The notes under the pieces were generated by a model. That model did not search any database, was not told the DNA's origin, and saw only the letters and a program-made list of their open reading frames with translations. Positions 1 through 6,215 of a stretch of DNA of 26,338 nucleotides are shown piece after piece. The translations under genes were made by a program, and so were the position numbers. Source of the stretch: an uncultured Clostridia bacterium (GTDB lineage Bacteria > Bacillota > Clostridia > TANB77 > CAG-508); assembly GCA_948676835.1 (NCBI GenBank), contig CAPOZU010000019.1, positions 1 to 26,338 of the forward strand, in the 5' to 3' direction. Within the stretch, counting starts at the first letter, position 1. Every line of letters begins with the position of its first letter.

Positions 1-91
1 GATATTTTTGGGAAGCTTGTTTATATGAATGCTTACCTTCAATAACAAAATTAACAATTTCGAGTTTTAACTCAAAAGGGTGTCTAAACAT
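1..91 (-). CDS. IS3-family transposase OrfA, N-terminal part (runs off left edge)
   Basis: The minus strand from 91 reads MFRHPFELKLEIVNFVIEGK and then HSYKQASQKY before leaving the window. This is the start of the helix-turn-helix protein (OrfA) that opens IS3/IS150-type insertion sequences; in the family it binds the element's ends. A GGAGGT ribosome-binding site (100-105) lies eight bases before the ATG. The conserved features seen are the K-L-E-I-V start of the first helix and the S-Y-K-Q-A-S turn. OrfB, the DDE catalytic part, would lie outside the window. Only 30 residues are visible, so the family is fairly sure but the subgroup is not. Confidence 0.75.
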   Translation of the reverse strand, partial: MFRHPFELKLEIVNFVIEGKHSYKQASQKY

Positions 92-148
92 ACTGGTGGA
101 CCTCCATTCATACTAAATTTTAGTCCAATATTTTTGGTTCACCTCACA
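1..148 (-). mobile_element. Left end of an IS3/IS150-like insertion sequence
   Basis: Read on the minus strand, the element begins TGTGAGGTGAACC near 148 and continues through an AAAATATTGGACTA stretch. TGT ends followed by a conserved 'ttGGACta' block are typical of IS150-group inverted repeats. The transposase start codon at 91 is about 57 bases inside this end, as expected. The other end and any target-site duplication are outside the window, so the exact boundary (146-148) is inferred from the terminal TG alone. Confidence 0.6.
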
Positions 149-170
149 CTAAAAAAATAGTGTTTATCAG

Positions 171-198
171 TTTGAATAAAAAGCATATTTGTTATAAG
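171..198 (+). promoter_or_regulatory. Weak sigma-A-like promoter for the mobilisation genes
   Basis: TTTGAA (171-176) and TATAAG (193-198) are separated by 16 bases, about 40 bases before the first gene of the mobilisation group. The match is imperfect and this is AT-rich DNA, so the call is tentative. Confidence 0.3.
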
Positions 199-239
199 TA
201 ATGCTACGAAGAATAACCAAAATAAAAAGGAGATATTAT

Positions 240-590
240 ATGGATATAAAAGAAAAACTAAATATTAAACTAGACAATGAATATAAAAATTTGTGTGAAG
301 AGCTTAAAAGAAAATCAAAAGAAGAAATTATTGAGAGAGCTTATGAATTAACTGTAAAAGATGAACTAAAGGAAGAAATTAAGAATATGGATTTATATGA
401 TAAAGAGATACTTATAATGACAGAGCAAAAAGACTTATTAAATGAGTTTTATCATGACTGGTTAGATACTGATGTACCATTAGGAGAAGCCCTAAGAAAT
501 ACTATAGAGGAATCAGTAGCAACTATTACTAGGTACTATAATAAACAAAATAGGTTTAATCCAGATAAGATGAATTCTAAAGAAAGATAG
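240..590 (+). CDS. DUF3848-like protein of a mobilisable element
   Basis: This is a 116-residue acidic, helical protein. Its middle part (IIERAYELTVKDELKEEIK, then a 'D-L-Y-D' turn) and its end (VPLGEALRNTIEESVATI) resemble DUF3848 proteins, which occur on Firmicutes plasmids and integrative elements and have no known biochemical role. The ATG at 240 is chosen over an upstream in-frame ATG at 201 because AGGAG (228-232) sits seven bases before 240, while 201 has no ribosome-binding site. It ends 11 bases before the MobV relaxase gene, so the two are probably one transcript. A role as a mobilisation accessory protein is inferred from context only. Confidence 0.65.
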   Translation: MDIKEKLNIKLDNEYKNLCEELKRKSKEEIIERAYELTVKDELKEEIKNMDLYDKEILIMTEQKDLLNEFYHDWLDTDVPLGEALRNTIEESVATITRYYNKQNRFNPDKMNSKER

Positions 591-601
591 GTGAATATAA
601 T

Positions 602-1570
602 GTGAGTTATGCAATAATAAGAAATACAAATTACAAGATGAAAAATTTAGCAGGTATCTATAGGCATAATGAAAGAAAAAATACTAATTACTCTAATAAA
701 GACATAAACAAACGTAATTCGACAAAAAATTATTCAATTAAAGCACCATATTCTACTTATGAAAAAATATTTAAAGATATGAGAAAAAAGCATAACTTAA
801 AAGGAATGATAAAAAAAGTAAGCAATGTAATGTGTGAGTTTATAATTACATCAGATAAAGAATTTTTTGATAGTATTGGTGAAGATGAAACAAATAGATA
901 TTTTCAGACAGCATATAACTTTGTATCGAATTATCAAAATCTTGGAGAAGAATTTATTGTATCAGCTAAAGTACACAATGATGAAAGTACACCACATTTA
1001 CATATAGTCTTTATTCCAGTAGTTCACAAAAAAGATAAAGAAGGAAAAGAAATAAACAAAATAGCTTGTAGTGAATATTGGAAAGGTAAAGACAGCTATA
1101 AGCGACTACAAGATAATTTCTATTCATATATGGCAAAATCAGGCTTTGAATTAGATCGTGGAGATACAAAAGATAACAGACATATTGACATAGAGCAATT
1201 AAAGAAAATTACAGATTATGAAACACAAAAATATGAGAAACAATCAGAACAATTAGAAAAAACAATAAACACAGATAATGTTGAAATATTAAAATCAGAA
1301 AATAAAAGAATTATAAGAAAATTTAATACACTAGCCAATCAATATATACGAATAAAAAATAATGTAGATACAATGAATATTGTAAATCAAAATTTAAAAA
1401 TTGAAAATGAAAATTTAAAAGAAAAAAGTAGAAGACTAGAGAAAGAAAATAGTAAATTAAAAGATTATATCGACAAGACTTTTGAATACGTTAGCCTATT
1501 ATTTGATTTTTCAAAAGAAAGATTAAAAAGGTTGGTTAATTCTTTTATAGATGAATTAAAAAACAGATGA
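602..1570 (+). CDS. MobV/Pre-type plasmid mobilisation relaxase
   Basis: This is a 322-residue relaxase of the MobV (Pre/Mob, PF01076) family, which nicks plasmid DNA at oriT and stays attached to the 5' end during conjugal transfer. Three family signs are visible: an N-terminal Y-A-I-I-R block followed by H22-N-E-R25; the metal-binding motif HNDESTPHLHIVFIP (H125, E128, H132, H134); and a C-terminal coiled coil from about residue 205 to 290. Translation starts at GTG 602, because the overlapping ATG at 600 meets TGA at once; AGGTGA lies about seven bases upstream. The length is shorter than many MobV proteins (400-500) but the catalytic half is complete. Flanking genes are typical mobilisation accessories; no oriT could be proved. 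Confidence 0.9.
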   Translation: MSYAIIRNTNYKMKNLAGIYRHNERKNTNYSNKDINKRNSTKNYSIKAPYSTYEKIFKDMRKKHNLKGMIKKVSNVMCEFIITSDKEFFDSIGEDETNRYFQTAYNFVSNYQNLGEEFIVSAKVHNDESTPHLHIVFIPVVHKKDKEGKEINKIACSEYWKGKDSYKRLQDNFYSYMAKSGFELDRGDTKDNRHIDIEQLKKITDYETQKYEKQSEQLEKTINTDNVEILKSENKRIIRKFNTLANQYIRIKNNVDTMNIVNQNLKIENENLKEKSRRLEKENSKLKDYIDKTFEYVSLLFDFSKERLKRLVNSFIDELKNR

Positions 1571-1583
1571 AAGGTGGTAATTA

Positions 1584-1850
1584 ATGAATAAAATAAAAAT
1601 TGAAGATTTATATGATAATTTACAAGAAAAGATTGTAAAAGATATTTCAGAAGATGAAAAGTTAAATAGCTTATGGAAAGAAATTAACGAGTTAGATGAG
1701 TTACTAAAAAATAATATTTCGCAAGAAGAATACGAAATATTTGATAACTACTTATCAAAAGAGGCAGAACTAATTGATTTAGAACGAAAAAAGGCTTTTA
1801 CATATGGGTATAAACTATCAAATGAATTAATGATTGATTCATTAAGATAA
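1584..1850 (+). CDS. Small DUF6809-like protein
   Basis: This is an 88-residue helical, acidic protein. The pattern of an early 'L-Y-D-N-L' segment, a central coiled segment, and a C-terminal F-x-Y-G-Y-K-L-S-N-E-L-M block resembles DUF6809 proteins ('F-x-Y-G-F-x-L-G-x-x-L-M'), which are common and uncharacterised on Clostridia mobile elements. AAGGTGG lies just before the ATG at 1584, 13 bases after the relaxase stop, so it is probably the last gene of the mobilisation operon; a terminator follows directly. It could be a small regulator or structural partner; function is unknown. Confidence 0.6.
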   Translation: MNKIKIEDLYDNLQEKIVKDISEDEKLNSLWKEINELDELLKNNISQEEYEIFDNYLSKEAELIDLERKKAFTYGYKLSNELMIDSLR

Positions 1851-1858
1851 TAAATTAT

Positions 1859-1892
1859 AAAAGCAAGTAGAGATTGAAAACTGCTTGCTTTT
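1859..1892 (+). terminator. Terminator of the mobilisation operon
   Basis: A 12-bp stem (AAAAGCAAGTAG at 1859-1870 with CTGCTTGCTTTT at 1881-1892, one G-T pair) encloses a 10-base loop and lies nine bases after the stop of the small protein. The A and T arms make it potentially active on both strands. Confidence 0.7.
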
Positions 1893-2005
1893 GTGATATA
1901 AATAAGTTAGATAATTATTAGATGATGAAAGAGAAAAAACAACAGAATATAGTAATTGACTTGAAACAATATATATTTTAAAAATAGTTAATAAAGGTGT
2001 AATAA

Positions 2006-2425
2006 ATGGAAAAAGAAAAGTTTTATAAAATGCTAAATAATAAAGAGTATGAAGAACTAGAAAAAGAATTAAAAAATGAATATAATGAAAATAGAAATCT
2101 TGAAACAAAATATCAATTGGGAATATGTTATGGGGAGCAATTTGAAAAAAGAGAAAATGCAAAAAAAGTTTTTAAAGAACTTATGAATACAGATTTTAAA
2201 CCTCCTTATATATATTCATTTAATGCTAATTATACAAGTGGAAACATAGAAAAACTAAAAATTGTTAGAGAAGGTTTAAGAAATTGTCCAGATAGTAAAA
2301 TGTTAAATAATCAATTGTTACTTTATTTAGAGAAGGATGAAAAAGAACAACAGTATAAAGAATTAGAAAAAAAACGGGATTTTGAATGTCCAAAGTATTA
2401 TGGAAATGATAAGTTATTATTTTGA
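2006..2425 (+). CDS. N-terminal part of a frame-broken TPR protein
   Basis: This is a 139-residue helical reading frame with the texture of TPR-like repeats (for example TKYQLGICYGEQFEKRENAK, where helix A and helix B residues are recognisable). AAAGGTG lies six to seven bases before the ATG. The last ~17 residues, after the eight-A run at 2367-2374, look random, and the frame stops at 2425. The following long frame overlaps it by 44 bases in the +1 register. If the run had seven A, the protein would read through as EKNGILNVQSIMEM into the 645-residue frame, giving one protein of about 770 residues. It is therefore best seen as the 5' part of a single gene, broken by a one-base slip or joined by frameshifting. 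Confidence 0.6.
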   Translation: MEKEKFYKMLNNKEYEELEKELKNEYNENRNLETKYQLGICYGEQFEKRENAKKVFKELMNTDFKPPYIYSFNANYTSGNIEKLKIVREGLRNCPDSKMLNNQLLLYLEKDEKEQQYKELEKKRDFECPKYYGNDKLLF

Positions 2426-4319
2426 AAGAGGAGAATTTTTAAAATCAAATAACATTTTTGAAGATAAAAAAGCAGATATAGAAAATGAAAAGTTTAATAT
2501 AGAAGATATTGGATTAATAAGGATTTTATCAGCTTATCTAAGTGACAAAAAAATAGATTTGAATAAGATTAGCTCATTAATAATTACAGATGACAATACT
2601 ATTGGAGGGATAATATTAAGGTTAGTAGAGATTGATATAGTTTCAAAAGAAAATATATCAAAAGCGAAAGAATTATTAAGCCAAGTTAATTATAGATCTA
2701 AATATCCAGATGATTTTTTAGAATTAATCAATTTTTCAGATTATACATCTTCTAAATTTACAATAAGTAAAATTTTATTTGATATTATAGACAAATTAAT
2801 TCTAAAATTAGAAGGTGCTGAGGAACAAAGAAAATTGAGATTAATAAAATCATTACATTACTTATATTGGGAAGGAAATAATGTAAAGAAAACAGAACTC
2901 AGATTAATAGAAAAGGATTTAAAAGAAGAACTAAAAGCTACTGAAAAGTCTGAATTATATGAATTCCTATTAGAAATATATGAGAGGCTAAATGATAATA
3001 AAAAATATTTTATTACTTTTATTAAGGCAGTAGAAAGTTGTAGAGATGAAGAAAAATATATAATTGAGTTTTCTAATTTTAAAGAATTAGAATTAGATTA
3101 TGTAGTTGATTATATATGCAACAATATAAAAATATATAGTTTTAACCAAAAGAAATATCAGAAGCTAATAGAAACGATTATAGAAGAATTGTTTAAGAGG
3201 GAAAAATATAATGTAATCATTAGAATAACGGAAAATATTGATTTTAAACAATTGGATTACTTAGAATTTGGATTTGAACTAGCTTATTCATATAAAGAAT
3301 TAAAAAAGGAAAAAGAAGCTAAAAAAATTTATGAAGAATATATGGATAAATATCCAAATAGTGATGCTACTATAAATAATTTAGGGGTAATATATGAAAA
3401 AGAAGGAAATTTAGAAAAAGCATTAGAATTATATGAAAAAGCTGAAAATATTTGCCATAATAAAATATATACTAACAATATTGAAAGATGTAACAATCTT
3501 ATTGAAGAAAGGAAAAAAGAAGAAGATAAATTTTTAGAAGCATTAGCCTTATTTGAAAAAGAAAATATATGGGTTATAAATGAACTGAAATTATTTTATT
3601 TGGATAGTGATGAAAATAACAATGTTATCTGCTCATATAAAAGATTACCAAGCTTATTGAAATGTAGTGAGTCAAAGTCACAAGAACTTTTAAATATGTT
3701 TCTTGATAAGAATTATATTTTTAAAAATAAAAATCATAATTATAATACAAATTCTAATGTATATAGAATAAATATTGCAATTTATGAAAGAATAAAACAA
3801 TTAGAAAAAGAAAATATATTAGTGTCAAATTTTATGGATAATCTTAATAATTTTACAATAGAAAACTTAAAGAAGTTAGATTATATAGAAACACAGCAAA
3901 AATTGACAGAAATAAATAATCAAAGAGTAAAGGATATATTTATTAGAGATTATAATGAATTAGTTTATAATTACTTATCAAATCAATCAAAAACTGTTGT
4001 TTTAATGAGTGGTACAATAATTGAACTATTATTGTTATATATACTTGAGTTGAATAGTATTTCAAAATATAATGTAGGTCCTAAAAGTAAAAATAAAAAA
4101 ATTGAAGAAATGGATATATCGGAAATGTTAGAAGTGTGTACATCTGAAAAATTAATTCATAATGCACCTAAAAAATTTATTGACGGGATGAAAAATTTTA
4201 GAAATTTTGTACATCCAGGAAAAGAAATAAGAGAAAAGTTATTAGAAATAGATAAGCAAACTATTGACTTATTAATGTCAACAGTTAGATGGTTAATACT
4301 AACATTGGATTTGAAATAG
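2382..4319 (+). CDS. TPR protein with HEPN-like C-terminal domain (3' part of split gene)
   Basis: This 645-residue frame opens at TTG 2382 without a convincing ribosome-binding site, so it probably continues the gene that starts at 2006. Residues about 290-375 contain at least one clear TPR pair (YKELKKEKEAKKIYEEYMDK, then NLGVIYEKEGNLEKALELYE). Residues about 400-465 resemble a winged-helix fold (helical, with KRLPSLLKCSESKSQELLNM as possible recognition helices). The last ~130 residues, with a V-L-M-S-G-T-I-I-E-L-L-L helix and a final 'R-N-F-V-H-P-G' (R607-G613), resemble HEPN/DUF4145-like domains, in which an R-N...H motif is often an RNase site. TPR-HEPN proteins on mobile DNA are often phage-defence or stress effectors; that role is inferred here. 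Next to a relaxase gene, it is probably cargo. Confidence 0.65.
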   Translation: MNVQSIMEMISYYFERGEFLKSNNIFEDKKADIENEKFNIEDIGLIRILSAYLSDKKIDLNKISSLIITDDNTIGGIILRLVEIDIVSKENISKAKELLSQVNYRSKYPDDFLELINFSDYTSSKFTISKILFDIIDKLILKLEGAEEQRKLRLIKSLHYLYWEGNNVKKTELRLIEKDLKEELKATEKSELYEFLLEIYERLNDNKKYFITFIKAVESCRDEEKYIIEFSNFKELELDYVVDYICNNIKIYSFNQKKYQKLIETIIEELFKREKYNVIIRITENIDFKQLDYLEFGFELAYSYKELKKEKEAKKIYEEYMDKYPNSDATINNLGVIYEKEGNLEKALELYEKAENICHNKIYTNNIERCNNLIEERKKEEDKFLEALALFEKENIWVINELKLFYLDSDENNNVICSYKRLPSLLKCSESKSQELLNMFLDKNYIFKNKNHNYNTNSNVYRINIAIYERIKQLEKENILVSNFMDNLNNFTIENLKKLDYIETQQKLTEINNQRVKDIFIRDYNELVYNYLSNQSKTVVLMSGTIIELLLLYILELNSISKYNVGPKSKNKKIEEMDISEMLEVCTSEKLIHNAPKKFIDGMKNFRNFVHPGKEIREKLLEIDKQTIDLLMSTVRWLILTLDLK

Positions 4320-4527
4320 CTAATGCGAAGGTGACAATTTCTTTTTAGAAGGTATTACCAACCCAAAAATTTAAGACACAAAAACTAGGCAAAAAGATAT
4401 AAAAATAGAAATAACGAAAAAGATATAAGTTGTTATACAAAAATATTTGAAATTATTTAATCTGCACCCGTTTTGCTCCCATAGAGTATAGGAAAGTATA
4501 TTAAAATCAACGTTTTTTATAAATAAC

Positions 4528-4543
4528 ACTTATCATCTCCACC
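4528..4543 (+). other. Possible attachment site: tRNA 3'-end-like sequence
   Basis: The sequence CTTATCATCTCCACCA could be the T-stem 3' arm (beginning with C, as position 61 requires), acceptor arm, discriminator A and CCA of a tRNA, with a terminator immediately after. The T-loop that should precede it is absent. Integrative elements often leave such a tRNA-end copy at one border. The match is short, so this is only suggestive. Confidence 0.25.
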
Positions 4544-4544
4544 A

Positions 4545-4584
4545 AAAAAACAGCTGAATTAGGATTCTAATTCAGCTGTTTTTT
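4545..4584. terminator. Strong bidirectional terminator
   Basis: A perfect 18-bp stem (4545-4562 with 4567-4584) has a GATT loop, a T run at its plus-strand end and a run of T on the minus strand as well. It lies 38 bases past the end of the minus-strand PHP gene and probably terminates that gene; it also closes the mobile region on the plus strand. Confidence 0.85.
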
Positions 4585-4622
4585 GTTTCATAGAAAATTA
4601 ACCTTTTCTTGAAAAGTAAGTT

Positions 4623-5591
4623 TTAGGAAAAAATATTTTCAATCCAATCAAAGTCATGGCAAGATAGAGAAAGAATTTGATTTCTTTTTCCAAAGCCAAT
4701 AACCGTATCTGGACCAGAATGAAAATCTGTACCGCCACCTATCAAAAGGTTATTTTGTTTTGCGAACTTGTACAAATAATCTCTTTGCTCAGGTGTGTGT
4801 GCAGAATGGAACACTTCTATACCAGCAGTTTTTGTGCTTTCCAAAACATTGTTTAAAAAATCTAAAACATCAGATGGATCTTCATAAATGTATAAGCAAG
4901 GATGCGCTATAATTGCAATTCCACCGTTAGCAACTGCCATATCAGCAACTTCACTTACATGTGGCAATTTTTTAGTAGTATCAATATAAAAATCACTACT
5001 AGGATGAATACAGAACTTTTTGAAAAATAACTTTGGAGAAGTATACACAATTGGATGTGTTGCATCAAAAAAAGCCTTGTTTTCAGGGTGTTTAATCAAA
5101 TCTTTGCATAAGAATTCTGTGGCAAACATTCCTTCAGGTACATGCAAATTTTCAGAGTGCTTCAAATTATGTTTGTCGCACTGATGAATCAAAAATTGAA
5201 GTTGCTCATCTTGTGGAACCATACCATAATCATACTTATCAATAAATGCTTGTACATTTTCTGGATGTGGTCCATAATAAAGCAATTCAATTGGGATATA
5301 TGCACCAGTTGCTTTGTCCAAAACTTTGCAGGCAATCTCTGAGCCTACAAAAACTTTAAGAGAACCTAATTCCTCCTTTGAAATAGATTTTAATTCATTG
5401 GCACAGTCTAAAATTTTATTGTGGTCTGTAATAACAATTCTTTTTAACTGTGAATTTTTTGCTAATTCAATGATTTCTCTTAAGGAAAAAGAGCCATCTG
5501 AATATGTTGTGTGAATGTGGTGATCACATTCTGTTTGGTGTCCCAAAGCTAAAAGTTCATTGGCAATACTAAGATCCTGATTGAATAGCAT
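4623..5591 (-). CDS. PHP-domain metal-dependent phosphoesterase
   Basis: This is a 322-residue member of the PHP superfamily (PF02811), a multinuclear-metal phosphoesterase fold that includes histidinol phosphatase and the TrpH/YciV-type nucleotidases. The metal-ligand motifs are all present in order: DHHIHTTYSDG (residues 23-33; H25, H27, D32), ITDHN (54-58), GSEIA (E85), IIAHP in the later half, FHSAH, and GGTDFHSG near the end. About 100 extra residues lie between the E85 motif and the A-H-P motif, longer than in simple TrpH proteins. AGGAGG lies just before the ATG. A consensus promoter (5671-5699) precedes it and a strong terminator follows, so it is monocistronic. The substrate cannot be read from sequence; a small phosphorylated metabolite or nucleotide is likely. 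Confidence 0.85.
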   Translation of the reverse strand: MLFNQDLSIANELLALGHQTECDHHIHTTYSDGSFSLREIIELAKNSQLKRIVITDHNKILDCANELKSISKEELGSLKVFVGSEIACKVLDKATGAYIPIELLYYGPHPENVQAFIDKYDYGMVPQDEQLQFLIHQCDKHNLKHSENLHVPEGMFATEFLCKDLIKHPENKAFFDATHPIVYTSPKLFFKKFCIHPSSDFYIDTTKKLPHVSEVADMAVANGGIAIIAHPCLYIYEDPSDVLDFLNNVLESTKTAGIEVFHSAHTPEQRDYLYKFAKQNNLLIGGGTDFHSGPDTVIGFGKRNQILSLSCHDFDWIENIFS

Positions 5592-5652
5592 AAAATATTC
5601 CTCCTATTGTCTTACTAGAATTAAAAATGAAAATATACATCTTTAATAAAAG

Positions 5653-5680
5653 TTGACATAATTTCAAAATATTATATACT
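5653..5680 (+). promoter_or_regulatory. Facing sigma-A promoter inside an inverted repeat
   Basis: On the plus strand TTGACA (5653-5658) and TATACT (5675-5680) are 16 bases apart and overlap the minus-strand PHP promoter. The two -35 boxes are the ends of an inverted repeat, TTGACATA (5653-5660) and TATGTCAA (5692-5699). It would drive a short transcript toward 5776. Confidence 0.5.
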
Positions 5681-5699
5681 GAATTTTTTAGTATGTCAA
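5671..5699 (-). promoter_or_regulatory. Consensus sigma-A promoter of the PHP gene
   Basis: On the minus strand TTGACA (5699-5694) and TATAAT (5676-5671) are spaced by 17 bases, a perfect match to the consensus, about 80 bases upstream of the PHP start codon. Confidence 0.8.
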
Positions 5700-5775
5700 T
5701 TTTTTTGTTATAAGTATAGCAATTTGTATTAGTTTTGTTTAAAATATCTTTTTAATATTCTATAGAGGGGGAAAA

Positions 5776-5847
5776 ATGATGATTGCAAATCAAAGAAATT
5801 TTACAAAGGAAATAAATATTTCTAACAAAAACGAGCTGGAAACCTAA
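5776..5847 (+). CDS. Possible 23-residue peptide or leader ORF
   Basis: An ATG at 5776, preceded by a purine-rich GAGGGGG (about 5764-5770), opens a 23-codon frame (MMIANQRNFTKEINISNK, then NELET). Its TAA lies in the loop of the terminator hairpin at 5831-5860. With a promoter about 95 bases upstream it forms a complete short transcription unit. Coding is not proven: the transcript could equally be a small RNA. No homolog was recognised. Confidence 0.3.
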   Translation: MMIANQRNFTKEINISNKNELET

Positions 5848-5860
5848 GTTTCCAGCTCGT
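5831..5860. terminator. Bidirectional terminator between converging units
   Basis: A perfect 13-bp stem (ACGAGCTGGAAAC with GTTTCCAGCTCGT) has a CTAA loop. On the minus strand it is followed by TTTTTGTT, which terminates the SpoIIID-like gene; on the plus strand it is followed by a T-rich tract and would end the short transcript from 5680. Confidence 0.8.
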
Positions 5861-5882
5861 CTTCTTTGTTTTGCCCTTTTAC

Positions 5883-6086
5883 TTAAATGGGGCTTTTACG
5901 TCCGCCGATTCGGTAATCCAGAATGTTGGCTGCCAAGATCCTGTTGGACGTGAGGTTAGGGTATACCTCGTGTAGGTACCGAAGTACCGTGGAATGGCAC
6001 AGCCCAAAGTGCTTAGCTGTCTGCCGAGATGTTGACTCGTTCTCGTTGAAATACCTTACTACGCGTCTTGCCAAAGAATAATCCAT
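5883..6086 (-). CDS. SpoIIID-like helix-turn-helix regulator
   Basis: This is a 67-residue DNA-binding protein. The run STSRQTAKHFGLCHSTVLRY matches the helix-turn-helix of the SpoIIID family ('TVRETAKxFGVSKSTVHKDL'), followed by a family-like P-N-L...A-x-x-I-L-D-Y-R end. SpoIIID proteins regulate mother-cell genes in sporulation; this copy is shorter than the usual 80-95 residues and lacks the basic tail. GGAGGTAG (6093-6100) lies ahead of the ATG. The gene has about 50% GC, far above its surroundings, which suggests transfer. It is divergent from the DUF1152 gene and shares its promoter region, so it may regulate that gene and itself rather than sporulation. Confidence 0.7.
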   Translation of the reverse strand: MDYSLARRVVRYFNENESTSRQTAKHFGLCHSTVLRYLHEVYPNLTSNRILAANILDYRIGGRKSPI

Positions 6087-6129
6087 ATAGCACTACCTCC
6101 AATAAAATATTAAATTGCTTACCAAATAT

Positions 6130-6158
6130 ATTATAACATGTTTACATAAAAAAGTAAA
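6130..6158 (-). promoter_or_regulatory. Promoter of the SpoIIID-like gene
   Basis: On the minus strand TTTACT (6158-6153) and TATAAT (6135-6130) are 17 bases apart. The -35 box overlaps the inverted repeat at 6140-6159 and the facing promoter. Confidence 0.6.
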
Positions 6159-6159
6159 C
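6140..6159. promoter_or_regulatory. Inverted-repeat operator between divergent promoters
   Basis: GTTTAC (6140-6145) and GTAAAC (6154-6159) form an inverted repeat with an 8-base A-rich spacer. It covers the -35 boxes of both divergent promoters, an arrangement that suits one dimeric regulator controlling both genes. The regulator is not identified; the adjacent HTH protein is the obvious candidate. Confidence 0.5.
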
Positions 6160-6169
6160 GTGATATAAT
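6141..6169 (+). promoter_or_regulatory. Promoter of the DUF1152 gene
   Basis: TTTACA (6141-6146) and TATAAT (6164-6169) are 17 bases apart, 46 bases before the chosen ATG at 6216. Confidence 0.7.
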
Positions 6170-6215
6170 AACAAATATTTTCGTTATACCACAATAAATC
6201 ATGGAGGTGCAAAAT

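Larger units (their letters stand above)
4320..4622. other. Gene-free stretch at the end of the mobile region
   Basis: This 303-base gap has no supported gene. It holds an A-rich stretch with short repeats of 'aaaaagatata' (4391-4427), a GC-richer patch (4462-4483), a sequence like the 3' end of a tRNA (about 4528-4543), and a strong bidirectional terminator at 4545-4584. Confidence 0.6.

Noticed and set aside
146..163. ACACTA/TAGTGT repeat as a MobV oriT
   Set aside because: The TAGTGT resembles the pMV158-type nick region, but one arm is within the IS end and the usual longer flanking repeat is missing.
1842..2162. 106-residue minus-strand frame rich in F, L and Y
   Set aside because: It overlaps the mobilisation terminator and the start of the TPR gene; the composition reflects the complement of A-rich coding DNA.
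4460..4500. Minus-strand reading SMGAKRVQIK-stop, which resembles the tail of some phage integrases
   Set aside because: A stop lies only about nine codons upstream in the same frame and the orientation does not fit an integrase reading from inside the element.
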